Assembly: GCA_946886565.1 (NCBI GenBank)
Contig: CAMPIX010000008.1
Coordinates: 53,048 to 117,047 of the forward strand
Direction of reading: 5' to 3'
Length of the DNA: 64,000 nucleotides
DNA from: an uncultured Altererythrobacter sp.
Lineage (GTDB): Bacteria; Pseudomonadota; Alphaproteobacteria; Sphingomonadales; Sphingomonadaceae
Below, piece after piece: positions 1 through 11,333 of this stretch. The notes below the pieces were generated by a model that saw only the letters and a list, made by a program, of their open reading frames with translations, was not told the DNA's origin and did no database searches. Numbering within the stretch: the stretch's first letter is position 1; the number at the start of each line of letters is the position of its first letter. A program made the translations under genes and the position numbers.

Positions 1-1826
1 GTGGCGCAGCCGCTCGACGCTCTGGACCTGGGCGACGAAGTCCTCGATCGTCTTGGGATCGGTCAGGTCGCGCTTGAACGCGGTCGCGCTCATCAGCAGG
101 TGCTGGCGCACCAGCCAGGCGACGAGGTCGGTCTCGTCCTCGCTCAGCCCGAAGCGCGGGCACAGTTCGCGCGCGACCTCTTCGCCCAGCACCGAATGGT
201 CGCCGCCGCGCCCCTTGGCGATGTCGTGCAGCAGCACCGCCACGTATGCCGCGCGGCGCGAGGCGACCTTGTGGATCAGCCGGGTCGAGCGCGGATGGTC
301 TTCGGCGAGCTCGCCCTTCTCGATCCGGTTGAGCAGCCCGATCGCGCGGATCGTGTGCTCGTCGACCGTGTAGTGGTGGTACATGTCGAACTGCATCTGC
401 GCGTTGACCTTGCCGAAATCGGGCACGAAGCGGCCGAATACGCCCGCCTCGTTCATCCAGCGCAGCACCGTCTCGGGATCGTTGCGCCCCGAAAGCAGCT
501 CGAGGAACAGCGCGTTGGCGCGCGGATCGTCACGCACTTCCGCCGTGATCAGCCGCGAATCGCGATCCGCCTGGCGCATCGTCGCGGGCTCGATCTCGAA
601 CCCCTCGGCTTCGGCGATGCGGAAGAGCTCGACCAGCCGCACCGGATCTTCGCGGAACCAGTCGTCGCCCGGCGCCCCGATCCGCCCGCCGAACACGCGG
701 TAGCCCTTGTGCGAGCGCGGCCGCGCGCGGAACCCTGCGAGCAGCCCGCGCCGCGCGCGCACTTTCGCGAACTGTTCGTCGATATGCGCGAGGAACACGC
801 CGGTGAGGCTGCCGACGCGCTTGGCCTGGAGGAAGTAGAACTGCATGAAGCGTTCGACCTCGCTCTTGCCCGGACGGTCGGTGAAGTTCATCCGCTCGGC
901 GACCTGGCGCTGGAGGTCGAAGGTCAGCCGGTCCTCGGCGCGCCCGGTGATCATGTGCAGGTGGCAGCGCACCGCGAGCAGGAAGCCCTCCGCGCGGCGG
1001 AAGCTCTTGTATTCCTGCGCGGTGAGCAGATCGACGTCGACCAGCTCGGCGGCGCTGCGCACCTTGTGGATGTACTTGCCGATCCAGTAGAGCGTCTGGA
1101 GGTCGCGCAGGCCACCCTTGCCGTCCTTGACGTTGGGCTCGACCACGTAGCGGCTGTTGCCCATGCGCTTGTGCCGCGCGTTGCGCTCCTCGAGCTTCTC
1201 GGCGACGAACTGGCGCTCGGTGCCGGTGACGACTTCGGCCCAGAAGCGCCGCCGCGCGGTTTCGTAGAGCGGCTCGTCGCCCCACACGTAGCGCCCTTCC
1301 AGCAGCGCGGTGCGGATGGTCACGTCCTCCTTCGCCATGCGCACCATGTCGTCGGGCGTACGGCTCGAATGGCCGACCTTCAGCCCGAGATCCCACAGGT
1401 AGTAGAGGATCGCCTCGATCACCTGCTCGCACCATGGCGCGCGGCGGGTGGGCGTGAGGAACGCCACGTCGACGTCCGAATGCGGCGCCATCTCGGCGCG
1501 GCCGTAGCCGCCGACTGCCATGATCGCGAGCCGCTCCCCCTCCGAGCGGTTGGCAGCGGGATAGACGTGGCCGGTCACGTGGTCGTGGATCAGCCGCACG
1601 AGTTGGTCGATCAGGAAGGCGTGGCCGGCGACGCATTCGTGCCCCGCGTGGGGCTTGCGCTCCAACCGTCGCCGCAGCTCCTCGCGGCCTTGGTCGAGCG
1701 CCTCGCGCAGCACCTGCACCACCGCGCCGCGCGCCTTTTCCCCGCGTTCGGCGGCCAGCGTGGCGATCCGCTCCGCCAGGGCGCGCCGGTCGATTATCGC
1801 GCGCTGCTTGGGGATGCGGACCTGGT

Positions 1827-1830
<4 letters not shown>
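1..1830 (-). CDS. glnD: PII uridylyltransferase / uridylyl-removing enzyme GlnD (partial, C terminus outside)
   Basis: GlnD senses glutamine and adds or removes UMP on PII signalling proteins in the cytoplasm. Only the first 610 residues are present; the gene runs off the left edge. The nucleotidyltransferase signature VGGYGRAEMAPHSDVD is at residues 106-121. The GlnD-typical EPNVKDGKGGLRDL begins at 231. The HD metal site of the uridylyl-removing domain (LLHDIAKGRGGDHS) has H535-D536. The C-terminal ACT domains would lie outside. I place the start at the TTG at 1828-1830, which overlaps the TGA of the upstream ligase gene as TTGA, implying translational coupling. The GlnK-type PII at 45742 has the target tyrosine and is a likely substrate. 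Confidence 0.93.
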
Positions 1831-3524
<1,694 letters not shown>

Positions 3525-3674
3525 TTCGTCGCCACTCCTCTCGTATTGCCGCTACGTCCCGGCGGAAACAAATCGCGCCGAGCGCTCGAACGCGGGTTTC
3601 GCCCCGTCTCGCTCTATGCCAAAAGCCGCGCGAAAATCGTGCGCAGCACGTCCAAACGATAGGGGGTTCGCGTT

Positions 3675-4565
3675 TTGCTGTCACTACTTGCCGCCACGGC
3701 AGGCGCGGTCGCCGAGCCCATCCAGTGGGCCGAACTCGGACTGACGCCGGGGATCGATCTCGGCTTCTTCACGCTGCGCTGGTACTCGCTCGCCTATCTC
3801 GCCGGGATCGCGCTCGGCTACTGGCACCTGTCGAAGATGGTGAAGGCCCCGGGCGCGCCGATGGCGCAGCGCCATGCCGACGACCTGTTCTTCTACTGCA
3901 CGCTCGGCATCATCATCGGCGGGCGGCTGGGCTACGCGACGTTCTACCAGCCCGCGCTGTTCACCAGCTTCGACGGCGAAGGCTTCGTGAGCTGGCAACT
4001 GCTGCGCCTGTGGGACGGCGGCATGAGCTTCCACGGTGGGCTGTTCGGGGTGCTGGTGGCGATCGCATTCGTCGCGTGGCGCGGCGGGCTCTCTTTCATC
4101 CGGGTGGCGGATTACATCGCGGTCAACGTGCCGTTCGGGATGATGTTCGGACGCCTCGCCAACTTCGTCAACGGCGAGCTCTGGGGCCGCCCGAGCGACG
4201 TGCCCTGGGCGATGGTGTTCCCCGGCGCGGGGCCGCTGCCGCGCCATCCCTCGCAGCTCTACGAAGCCGCGCTCGAGGGCGCAGTGCTGATCGCGGTGCT
4301 GCTGTTCCTGTTCTGGCGCACGCGGGCACGCTACCGCCCGGGCCTGCTGGTCGGGGTGTTCACCGCCGGCATCGCGCTCGGGCGTTTCACCGTGGAATTC
4401 TTCCGCGAACCCGACGCGCAGCTCGCCGAGTTCGCCGCCGAGACCGGGCTCTCGATGGGCCAGTGGCTGACGATCCCGCTGATCGTGCTCGGCGTCGCGG
4501 TGACGGCGCGCGCGCTCGCCAAGCCGCCGCTCGCGAGCGGCAAGGGTGCGCCCGCGCCGGCATGA
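3675..4565 (+). CDS. lgt: prolipoprotein diacylglyceryl transferase
   Basis: Lgt moves diacylglycerol from phosphatidylglycerol to the lipobox cysteine of prolipoproteins, in the inner membrane. The 296-residue protein is strongly hydrophobic with several membrane segments. It has the Lgt landmarks MSFHGGLFG (H120), GRLANFVNGELWG (from 159) and HPSQLYEAALEG. The start is a TTG behind AGGGGG. The downstream methyltransferase begins inside its stop codon (ATGA), so the two are co-transcribed. At least two lipoproteins in the window (25878 and the SodC at 62950) would be its substrates. Confidence 0.95.
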   Translation: MLSLLAATAGAVAEPIQWAELGLTPGIDLGFFTLRWYSLAYLAGIALGYWHLSKMVKAPGAPMAQRHADDLFFYCTLGIIIGGRLGYATFYQPALFTSFDGEGFVSWQLLRLWDGGMSFHGGLFGVLVAIAFVAWRGGLSFIRVADYIAVNVPFGMMFGRLANFVNGELWGRPSDVPWAMVFPGAGPLPRHPSQLYEAALEGAVLIAVLLFLFWRTRARYRPGLLVGVFTAGIALGRFTVEFFREPDAQLAEFAAETGLSMGQWLTIPLIVLGVAVTARALAKPPLASGKGAPAPA

Positions 4566-5638
4566 GCGAGGTTCCGGATCGCAATCTCCCGGGTGATTTG
4601 GGCGCGATCTTCCGCCGGCTGATCCGCTCCACCGGTCCGATCTCGCTCGCGCAGTTCATGGGTGAGAGCAACGCGCGCTACTACGCGCACCGCGACCCGC
4701 TCGGCAGCGCAGGGGACTTCGTCACCGCGCCCGAGATCAGCCAGATGTTCGGCGAGCTGATCGGGCTGTGGCTGGCCGACGTGTGGCTGCGCGCCGGACG
4801 CGAGGAGCCGGTGCTCTACGTCGAACTCGGTCCGGGGCGCGGCACGCTGGCGAAAGATGCATTGCGCGCGGGCAAGCGCTATGGTCTCGCGCCCGAGGTC
4901 CACTTCGTCGAGGCTTCGACCGCGCTGCGCGAGATTCAGGAAAAGGCGGCGCCCGGCGCGGTGTGGCACGCCGACCTCTCGACCGTGCCGCAGGACGCGC
5001 CGATGCTGCTGGTCGCGAACGAATTCCTCGATGCGCTGCCCGTCCGCCAGCTCGTGCGCGCAGCCGAGGGCTGGCGCGAGCGCATGGTCGGGCTCGACGG
5101 CGAGCGGTTCGTGTTTCTCGCCGGCGCGCAGCCGATGGACGAGGCGGTGCCACCCGACTGGCGCGAGGCGGCGCAGGGCACGTTGCTCGAAACGAGCCCC
5201 GGCGCGGCTGCGGTGACCTATGAGATCGCCGGACGGCTCGCCGAGCAGGGCGGCGCGGCGCTGGTGATCGACTACGGCAGCACCGAGCTGCGCGCGGGCT
5301 CGACGCTCCAGGCGGTGCGCGCGCATGAGAAGGTCGATCCCTTTGCCGCGCCGGGCGAGGCGGACCTTACCGCACACGTCGATTTCGCCACGCTCGCCCG
5401 CATCGCCGAGGCGCGCGGGGTGAAGCACCTCGGCACGGTGACGCAGGGCCGCTGGCTGCGCGCACTCGGGATCGACACCCGTGCGCAAAACCTCGCCAAG
5501 CGCGCGCCGCACTACGCCGAGGAGATCGAGCTGGCCAGGCAGCGCCTCGTTGCCGACGACCAGATGGGCCTGCTGTTCAAGGTCATGGGCCTCGCCGCCC
5601 CCGCCTGGCCCGGCGGTGTGGGGTTCGAGGGGGAATAA
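4562..5638 (+). CDS. class I SAM-dependent methyltransferase, MidA/NDUFAF7 family
   Basis: A 358-residue protein of the MidA family, whose mitochondrial member NDUFAF7 methylates an arginine of a complex I subunit during assembly. The SAM-binding motif ELGPGRGTLAKD is at residues 88-99. The family-typical segment YYAHRDPLGSAGDFVTAPEI is at 40-59, and VIDYGS comes later. The ATG at 4562 overlaps the lgt stop. Family membership is clear from these motifs; the protein target in bacteria is inferred only. Confidence 0.88.
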   Translation: MSEVPDRNLPGDLGAIFRRLIRSTGPISLAQFMGESNARYYAHRDPLGSAGDFVTAPEISQMFGELIGLWLADVWLRAGREEPVLYVELGPGRGTLAKDALRAGKRYGLAPEVHFVEASTALREIQEKAAPGAVWHADLSTVPQDAPMLLVANEFLDALPVRQLVRAAEGWRERMVGLDGERFVFLAGAQPMDEAVPPDWREAAQGTLLETSPGAAAVTYEIAGRLAEQGGAALVIDYGSTELRAGSTLQAVRAHEKVDPFAAPGEADLTAHVDFATLARIAEARGVKHLGTVTQGRWLRALGIDTRAQNLAKRAPHYAEEIELARQRLVADDQMGLLFKVMGLAAPAWPGGVGFEGE

Positions 5639-5691
5639 GGCCGCCTCGCATTTTGCGACCGGCTCGACGGCTGCCGGAAAGCCGATTGACC

Positions 5692-7230
5692 TTAGAGGCC
5701 GAGCACTGCCGCCAGTTCCCGCGCCGCCTCTGCCGGGCTGCGCTTGTTCTGCGCCCGATCGACCGAGAGGTTGGCTTCACGCATCGCCGCGACGTCGATC
5801 GCGCCGATGAGCGGTTCGAGCGCGGCGATCAGCCGTTCGTCGTCGGCGCGGTCGGGGGAGATCAGCACGAGCGCGTCGTAGGCGGGGAAGGCGCCCTTGG
5901 GATCCTCGAGCACGACCAGATTTCCGAGAGCGATCCGGCCGTCCGAGGTGTAGGCGCTGATCACGTCGGCTCCGCCCGAGGCGAGCGCGTTGTACATGAA
6001 GGTCGGAGTGAACGTGCGCTCCTCGCCGAAGCGCAACCCGTAGGCGCTTTCCACGGCGAACCATTCGGGGCGGCGAAAGAACTCGGGGTCCGCGCCGATC
6101 GTCAGCCGCGGGGCGACACGCGCGAGGTCGGCGATGCTCTCCACCCCGAGCTCGCGCGCCCGGTCCGCGCGCATGGCGAGCGCATAGGCGTTCTCGAACC
6201 CCAGCCGCCCGAGCACGCGGACGCCGTTCGTCTCCTCCTCCCATTCGACGATCTCCCGATAGATCGCATCGCGCCCAGGATTGCCTTCGCCGCCCATCTC
6301 GTTGGTCCACAGCGTGCCGGTGTAATCGACCGAGATGTCGATCGCGCCGCTCGCCACCGCGTCGTGGACCACCGCCGAACCGAGCCCGTCGCGGTATTCC
6401 ACCGCATAACCCGCCTGCCGCAGCCGCTGCCCGATCAGCCGTGCAAGAATGTACTGCTCGGAAAAACTCTTCGCTCCGATCACGATCGTGTCGCGGCGCT
6501 GGCCGAGATCGAGCTGCGCCGCACCCGCTGCCGCGACCCCGAGCGCGGTGAGCCCTGCGCCAACCCAGACCAGCAGTTTGCGCCGCGTCGCGAAGCCGCG
6601 TTCGATCGTGCCGAGCAGCAGGTCGGCGGCGAGCGCGAGCCCGGCGCTGGCGATGCAGCCCGCGAGCACCAGCGCCCAGTTCTGCGTCTGCAAGCCGGCG
6701 AAGATCGGATCGCCGAGGCTCGCCTGCCCGATCGTGGTCGAGAGCGTCGCCGCGCCGATCGTCCACACCGAGGCGGTGCGAACGCCGGCCATGATGTAGG
6801 GGGCGGCGAGCGGCGCCTCGACCAGCCGCAGCTTCTGCCACGCGGTCATGCCCACGCCGTCGGCCGCCTCGAGCACGCCGGGCGCCATGTGCTCGCGCGC
6901 GGTGACCGCGTTGCGCAGGATAGGCAGCAGCGCATAGAGCGCGAGCGCGAGCAGCGCGGGGAGGAAGCCCAGCGTCGGCAGGCCCTCGCCGAACACCGCG
7001 CGCAGGCTGAGCAGGATCGGGAAGAACAGCGCCAGCAGCGCGAGCGCGGGGATCGTCTGCACCAGGCTGGCGAAGCCGAGCGCGACCCGCGCGACCGCCG
7101 GCGAACGGCTCGCCCAGACCGCGAGCGGCAGCGCCACCGCGATCCCCAGCGCGATCGCCGCCGCAGCGAGCAGGACGTGCGCCGCGAGCTTGTCGCCGAG
7201 GCCGAGGAGGATCGTGAGGATATCGTTCAT
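5692..7230 (-). CDS. osmoprotectant-type ABC transporter, fused permease and substrate-binding protein
   Basis: The 512 residues combine two normally separate parts. Residues 1 to about 235 are a permease with repeated hydrophobic segments and the EAA-type loop EAADGVGMTAWQKLRLVEAP (121-140). Residues about 248-512 are an OpuAC-like binding domain that begins DTIVIGAKSFSEQYILA. This fused layout is known for OpuB/ProX-type glycine betaine, choline or carnitine importers. The binding half would be tethered on the outer face of the inner membrane. The gene starts inside the stop codon of the ATPase gene (ATGA), so they form one unit. The exact quaternary-amine substrate is not visible. Confidence 0.88.
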   Translation of the reverse strand: MNDILTILLGLGDKLAAHVLLAAAAIALGIAVALPLAVWASRSPAVARVALGFASLVQTIPALALLALFFPILLSLRAVFGEGLPTLGFLPALLALALYALLPILRNAVTAREHMAPGVLEAADGVGMTAWQKLRLVEAPLAAPYIMAGVRTASVWTIGAATLSTTIGQASLGDPIFAGLQTQNWALVLAGCIASAGLALAADLLLGTIERGFATRRKLLVWVGAGLTALGVAAAGAAQLDLGQRRDTIVIGAKSFSEQYILARLIGQRLRQAGYAVEYRDGLGSAVVHDAVASGAIDISVDYTGTLWTNEMGGEGNPGRDAIYREIVEWEEETNGVRVLGRLGFENAYALAMRADRARELGVESIADLARVAPRLTIGADPEFFRRPEWFAVESAYGLRFGEERTFTPTFMYNALASGGADVISAYTSDGRIALGNLVVLEDPKGAFPAYDALVLISPDRADDERLIAALEPLIGAIDVAAMREANLSVDRAQNKRSPAEAARELAAVLGL

Positions 7231-7994
7231 CGCTCGAGCTCGGCGATGGCGTCGGCCTGCTCGCGCGGCACTGCCACCAGCGCCTGCGCCTCCTCGCCGC
7301 CCGCGCCGGCGAGCAGCGCGCGCGGGGTCTCGTCGGCGACGATCCGCCCCGCGGACATCACCAGCACGCGCTCGGCGAGCAGCAGCGCCTCGGCCATGTC
7401 GTGGGTGACCATCAGCGTCGTCAGCCCGAGCCGATCGTGCAACTCGCGGACCTTGCGGCCGAGCGCGTCGCGGGTGACCGGATCGAGCGCGCCGAACGGC
7501 TCGTCCATCAGTAACAGCTGCGGATTGCCCGCCAGCGCGCGCGCGACGCCGACCCGCTGGCGCTGCCCGCCCGAGAGCTCGTGCGGCATGCGCGCCGCAT
7601 GATCGGGCTCGAGCTCGACCAGCGCGAGCAGTTCGGCGATCCGGTCCATTTCGATCGGCCGCCCGGCGAGCCGCGGCCCGATCGCCACGTTCTCCCCCAC
7701 GCTCATATGCGGGAACAGCCCGATCGACTGGAACACGTAGCCGATCCGCCGCTGCAGCGCGGGGGCGGGCAGGCTGCGCACATCCTCGCCTTCGAACAGC
7801 ACCGTGCCCGCGTCGGGTTCGACCAGGCGGTTGATCGTCTTGAGCAGGGTCGACTTGCCCGAGCCCGACGCCCCGACCAGCGCGACGAAGCTGCCCTGCG
7901 CAACCGCGAGGTCGACCCCATCGATCGCGCGCGTTTCGCCGAAGCGTTTGGCGAGCCCGGTCAGGAGGAGTTCGTCGTCGGTAGCAGCGGTCAT
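7227..7994 (-). CDS. osmoprotectant ABC transporter ATP-binding protein
   Basis: A 255-residue ABC ATPase that would power the fused permease/binding protein directly downstream. Walker A is GASGSGKST (41-49), the signature is LSGGQRQRVGVARAL, and Walker B is LLLMDEPFGALD, followed by the H-loop TLMVTHDMAEALLLAERVLV. It lacks the C-terminal CBS domains of OpuAA/ProV-type subunits; the protein ends shortly after the ATPase core. It is the first gene of a two-gene minus-strand operon, so uptake is probably constitutive or not CBS-gated. Confidence 0.9.
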   Translation of the reverse strand: MTAATDDELLLTGLAKRFGETRAIDGVDLAVAQGSFVALVGASGSGKSTLLKTINRLVEPDAGTVLFEGEDVRSLPAPALQRRIGYVFQSIGLFPHMSVGENVAIGPRLAGRPIEMDRIAELLALVELEPDHAARMPHELSGGQRQRVGVARALAGNPQLLLMDEPFGALDPVTRDALGRKVRELHDRLGLTTLMVTHDMAEALLLAERVLVMSAGRIVADETPRALLAGAGGEEAQALVAVPREQADAIAELER

Positions 7995-8031
7995 GCCCTC
8001 ATCCTAGGGAGGCGTGCCGCGAAACTAAAGG

Positions 8032-9552
8032 TCAGCTTGCCAGTGTCGCTCGCGGCAGGCGCAGCGTGACTGCGAGACCTTCCTTGCGCCACTCGCGCTC
8101 GATCTCGCCGTCGAGCTGCGACGTCACGCTCATGTCGATCAGGCGGGTGCCGAAGCCGGCCCTTCGGTCAAGCGGCGGGGCGAGCGGCTCGGGGCCGCCG
8201 CTCTCGATCCATTCCACCACCACGTGGCCGCCATCGGCGCGCAGTGCAATCGCGAGACGGCCGCCGGCAGAGGACAGCGCGCCGTATTTGACCGAATTGG
8301 TGGCCATTTCGTGCAGCACCAGCGCCAGCGGGGTCGCTGAGCGCGAACCGACCGGAGCGGTGTCGCCCTCGACCGCGATCCGCCCGCTGTCGTCCGCGAA
8401 CGGTTCGAGCAGCACGCGGATCAGGCCGAGCAGATCGTTCGCGTCCGCATTGCCGGTGGGCAGGACGAGATCCTGCGCCTTGCCGAGCGCGGTGATCGTT
8501 CCGACCAGATCCTCGCCGAATTCGCGCAGGTCCTCGCGACCGCGGGTGCGGACCGAGACGAGACCCGAGATCAGCGCGAAGACGTTCTTGATCCGGTGTG
8601 CGAGTTCCCGCGCGATGGTGCCGCTCGTATCGGCCTCGCGCCGGCGTTCGTCGATGTCGGTCAGCGTGCCGTACCAGCGCACGACCGCGCCCTGTTCGTC
8701 CTTCACCGGCAGCGCGCGCGAAAGCGTCCAGCGCCAGTCGCCACCGACCTGGCGGAGCCGGTACTCGTTCTCGAACGCAGCTCCCTGGGTCGAACATTCG
8801 GACCAGTTGCTGAACACCCGGTCCCGATCCTCCTCGTGGATGAACGGGCGCCAGCCGGCGGCGTCGACAGGCGGCTTGTCGCCGGTAATATTCTGCCACC
8901 GAGCGTTGAAATAGTCGAACCGGCCGTTGCCGTCGGAAGACCAGATGATGTCGGGCAGCCAGTCGCCCAGCGTGCGGAACTGCTTGCTGCGCTGCGAGGT
9001 TTCGATTTCGCTCTCGCGCATCTCGCGCAGTGCCTGGATGCGGCGCTTGGCCGCCTGCGCCAGCACCAGCAATCCTTCCTGCTGGAGATCGGTCAGCCCT
9101 TCGGGGCGCGGCACGGTGTCGATCACGCAGAACGCGCCGATCGGGGCGCCTTCGATCGAGGTCAGCGGTGCGCCGGCGTAGAAGCGCAAGCCGAAATCGC
9201 CGGTCACAAGCTCGAACGTCGCGAAGCGCGCGTCCAGGGTCGCGTCGGGCACGATCAGCAGCCCGCCGCGCATCATCGCGTAGGCGCAGAAGCTGGTCGA
9301 GCGCGGAGTGCCGTCGGCCTCGACCCCGGTGCGGGCAAGGAACCGCTGTCGCTCGGACTGGACCAGCGTCACCAGCGAAACCGGCGCAGCGCAGAGTTGC
9401 GCGGCGAAGCGGGTCAGTTCGGTCAGCTCGGGATCGTCGACCAGCGTATCGAGCCCATGCGCCGCAATGACCTTCGCGCGCTCGCTCTCGCCGCAGAACG
9501 CGGACGCAGGCGCCGCGTAGTCCGGCCAGAGAGTGGATTCGCGCAATTTCAT
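8032..9552 (-). CDS. GAF-PAS HWE-family sensor histidine kinase
   Basis: A cytosolic sensor kinase of about 506 residues with no membrane segment. Order: a GAF domain (about 40-173), a PAS domain (about 195-303, with DIIWSSDGNGRFDYFNARW), then an HWE/HisKA_2 kinase domain. The phospho-acceptor is H319 in ARELAHRIKN, the N-box is HEMATNSVKYG, and the WxE motif is VEWIESGG. The PAS domain lacks the NCRFLQ cysteine, so it is not a LOV photosensor. I chose the ATG at 9552 because the domain follows directly; upstream Met codons at 9570 and 9618 are possible. No response regulator adjoins it. HWE kinases of this group often feed the general stress response, an inference here. Confidence 0.87.
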   Translation of the reverse strand: MKLRESTLWPDYAAPASAFCGESERAKVIAAHGLDTLVDDPELTELTRFAAQLCAAPVSLVTLVQSERQRFLARTGVEADGTPRSTSFCAYAMMRGGLLIVPDATLDARFATFELVTGDFGLRFYAGAPLTSIEGAPIGAFCVIDTVPRPEGLTDLQQEGLLVLAQAAKRRIQALREMRESEIETSQRSKQFRTLGDWLPDIIWSSDGNGRFDYFNARWQNITGDKPPVDAAGWRPFIHEEDRDRVFSNWSECSTQGAAFENEYRLRQVGGDWRWTLSRALPVKDEQGAVVRWYGTLTDIDERRREADTSGTIARELAHRIKNVFALISGLVSVRTRGREDLREFGEDLVGTITALGKAQDLVLPTGNADANDLLGLIRVLLEPFADDSGRIAVEGDTAPVGSRSATPLALVLHEMATNSVKYGALSSAGGRLAIALRADGGHVVVEWIESGGPEPLAPPLDRRAGFGTRLIDMSVTSQLDGEIEREWRKEGLAVTLRLPRATLAS

Positions 9553-9696
9553 CCGATCGCCGGGCAGCATAGCGGAAAGCGGCGAAATTCCAAAGACTTT
9601 CGCACAACGAATTAACATCGGATCGCCGCCGCGTGCGCATGGGTTTGCGGCCGCTGAAGCCGTCGGCTATGCGCCGTGTCGCAACCAGGAGTTTCC

Positions 9697-10857
9697 ATGC
9701 GCGCCACCCCCGATTTCGATTTCCAGCTCGGCGAAACCGCGGACATGATCCGCGAAACCACCGCCCGCTTCGCCGACGAACAGATCGCCCCGCTGGCCGA
9801 AAAAGCCGACCGCGAGGACTGGTTTCCGCGCGACCTGTGGCCGGCGATGGGCGAGCTCGGGCTGCACGGCATCACCGTGGAGGAAGAATTCGGCGGGCTC
9901 GGGCTCGGCTATCTCGAGCACGTGATCGCGGTCGAGGAAGTGAGCCGCGCGAGCGCCTCGGTCGGCCTCAGCTACGGCGCGCATTCGAACCTGTGCGTCA
10001 ACCAGATCCGCCGCTGGGGCAACGACGAGCAGAAGGCGAAGTACCTGCCCAAGCTGATCAGCGGCGAGCACGTCGGCAGCCTCGCGATGTCCGAGGCGAA
10101 CGCCGGATCGGATGTCGTCTCGATGAAGCTCAAGGCGGAGGAGGTTCAGGGTGGCTACGTGCTCAACGGCACCAAGTTCTGGATCACCAATGCGACCGAC
10201 GCCGATACGCTGGTGGTCTATGCCAAGACCGGGGACGGCTCGAAGGGCATCACCGCTTTCTTGATCGAGAAGGACATGCCCGGCTTCTCGATCGGGCAGA
10301 AGATCGACAAGATGGGAATGCGCGGCAGCCCCACCGCCGAGCTGGTGTTCGACGACTGCGAGGTTCCGGAAGAGAACGTCATGGGCCCGCTGCACGGCGG
10401 GGTGGGCGTGCTGATGAGCGGGCTCGACTACGAGCGCGTGGTGCTCGCCGGGCTTCAGCTCGGGATCATGCAGGCGTGCCTCGACACGGTCATCCCCTAC
10501 GTCCGCGAGCGCAAGCAGTTCGGCAAGCCGATCGGCGCGTTCCAGCTGATCCAGGCCAAGGTCGCCGACATGTACGTCGCGCTGCAATCGGCGCGCGCCT
10601 ACACCTATGCCGTGGCCAAGAGCTGCGACGCGGGCCACACCACCCGCTTCGACGCCGCGGGCGCGATCCTGCTCGCGAGCGAGAACGCCTTCCGCGTCGC
10701 CGGCGAGGCGGTCCAGGCGCTTGGCGGCGCGGGCTACACCAAGGACTGGCCGGTGGAGCGGTATCTCAGGGACGCCAAGCTGCTCGATATCGGCGCGGGG
10801 ACCAACGAGATCCGCCGCATGCTGATCGGGCGCGAACTGATCGGAGCGGCGGGGTGA
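9697..10857 (+). CDS. ivd: isovaleryl-CoA dehydrogenase
   Basis: A 386-residue flavoprotein of the acyl-CoA dehydrogenase family that oxidises isovaleryl-CoA to 3-methylcrotonyl-CoA in leucine breakdown. Family landmarks are [37 protein letters not shown] and the [19 protein letters not shown] segment characteristic of Ivd, whose glutamate is the expected base. The C terminus carries [20 protein letters not shown]. An ACCAGGAG site six bases upstream supports the ATG at 9697 over an in-frame GTG at 9676. The next leucine-pathway gene (mccB) follows, separated only by the DUF559 gene, which supports the assignment over other acyl-CoA dehydrogenases. Confidence 0.92.
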   Translation: MRATPDFDFQLGETADMIRETTARFADEQIAPLAEKADREDWFPRDLWPAMGELGLHGITVEEEFGGLGLGYLEHVIAVEEVSRASASVGLSYGAHSNLCVNQIRRWGNDEQKAKYLPKLISGEHVGSLAMSEANAGSDVVSMKLKAEEVQGGYVLNGTKFWITNATDADTLVVYAKTGDGSKGITAFLIEKDMPGFSIGQKIDKMGMRGSPTAELVFDDCEVPEENVMGPLHGGVGVLMSGLDYERVVLAGLQLGIMQACLDTVIPYVRERKQFGKPIGAFQLIQAKVADMYVALQSARAYTYAVAKSCDAGHTTRFDAAGAILLASENAFRVAGEAVQALGGAGYTKDWPVERYLRDAKLLDIGAGTNEIRRMLIGRELIGAAG

Positions 10858-11333
10858 ACAATCCTCCCCGGAACGGGGAGGGGGCCCGCTCGGCGCAGCC
10901 GAGTGGTGGAGGGGGCCCGGCGGTCCTCCTCCAGCCGATCCGGCAGGTGAAACGAGCGCGCAAGCTGCGCCGCGAAATGAGCCTGCCGGAAGTCCTGTTG
11001 TGGCAGGAACTGCGCAAGAAGCCCGGCGGCCTCAAGTTCCGTAGGCAAGTGCCCCTGGCGCCCTACACCGCCGACTTCGCCTGCCTGTCGGCCCGCTTGA
11101 TCGTCGAGGTCGATGGAGAAGTGCATGATCGCGGCGATGCGCCGAGCTACGACGCGGAGCGTGATCGCGAGCTTGTCTCTCGGGGGTTTACCGTCCTGCG
11201 CATTCCGGCGAGAGACGTCTTGAATGATCTGGAGAGTGTCTTGAACGGAATCGTTGCCCGCTGCGTCGGACTGGGCCCCCTCCACCGTCCTGCGGACGGT
11301 CCCCCTCCCCGTTCCGGGGAGGATTTGGCGTGA
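10854..11333 (+). CDS. DUF559-family (Vsr-like fold) nuclease-like protein inside the ivd-mccB operon
   Basis: The DUF559 core starts near position 10947 with [19 protein letters not shown]. It includes [20 protein letters not shown] and then [20 protein letters not shown]559 proteins share the Vsr/restriction-endonuclease fold; the D and E-x-D residues of that core are present. Their function is unproven. A GTG at 10854 overlaps the ivd stop (GTGA) behind GGAG and gives 159 residues, but its first ~30 residues are translated from a palindromic repeat, so the GTG at 10947 may be the true start. The gene is bracketed by inverted copies of one repeat (10861-10918 and 11273-11324), and the 3' end of the frame also runs through repeat. 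It looks inserted into a metabolic operon. Confidence 0.85.
   Translation: MNNPPRNGEGARSAQPSGGGGPAVLLQPIRQVKRARKLRREMSLPEVLLWQELRKKPGGLKFRRQVPLAPYTADFACLSARLIVEVDGEVHDRGDAPSYDAERDRELVSRGFTVLRIPARDVLNDLESVLNGIVARCVGLGPLHRPADGPPPRSGEDLA
10861..10918 (+). repeat. left copy of double-hairpin repeat flanking the DUF559 gene
   Basis: The element begins ATCCTCCCCGGAACGGGGAG and holds two hairpins. The first is CTCCCCG-GAA-CGGGGAG. The second is CTCGGC-GCA-GCCGAG. It ends GGTGGAGGGGGCCC. An inverted copy lies on the other side of the DUF559 gene. It sits directly after the ivd stop codon. Confidence 0.88.
11273..11324 (-). repeat. right, inverted copy of the double-hairpin repeat
   Basis: Read on the minus strand it starts with the same 24 bases as the left copy and ends with the same GGTGGAGGGGGCCC. 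The inner hairpin differs: TCC-GCA-GGA instead of CTCGGC-GCA-GCCGAG, with pairing and the GCA loop kept. On the plus strand its outer edge supplies GGGGAGGA just before the GTG of mccB. Confidence 0.88.
11317..11322 (+). promoter_or_regulatory. mccB ribosome binding site provided by the repeat
   Basis: GGGGAGGA at 11315-11322 is complementary to the 16S 3' end and lies seven bases before the GTG at 11330. These bases are the outer arm of the first hairpin of the right-hand repeat. If that hairpin forms in the mRNA it would hide the site. Confidence 0.6.

Noticed and set aside
5653..7602. A 649-residue plus-strand frame
   Set aside because: It is antisense to the fused ABC transporter gene and its ATPase, which have clear motifs on the minus strand.
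8032..9552. A LOV-type blue-light histidine kinase
   Set aside because: The PAS domain lacks the cysteine motif (NCRFLQ) needed for flavin adduct formation.
10861..11324. An insertion sequence with terminal inverted repeats
   Set aside because: The inverted copies are structured double hairpins, the gene is DUF559 and not a transposase, and I found no target-site duplication. I report it as a repeat/nuclease unit instead.
9633..11333. A single 566-residue gene covering ivd and the DUF559 region
   Set aside because: Only the last ~130 residues are protein-like (DUF559). The earlier part is an out-of-frame reading of ivd.
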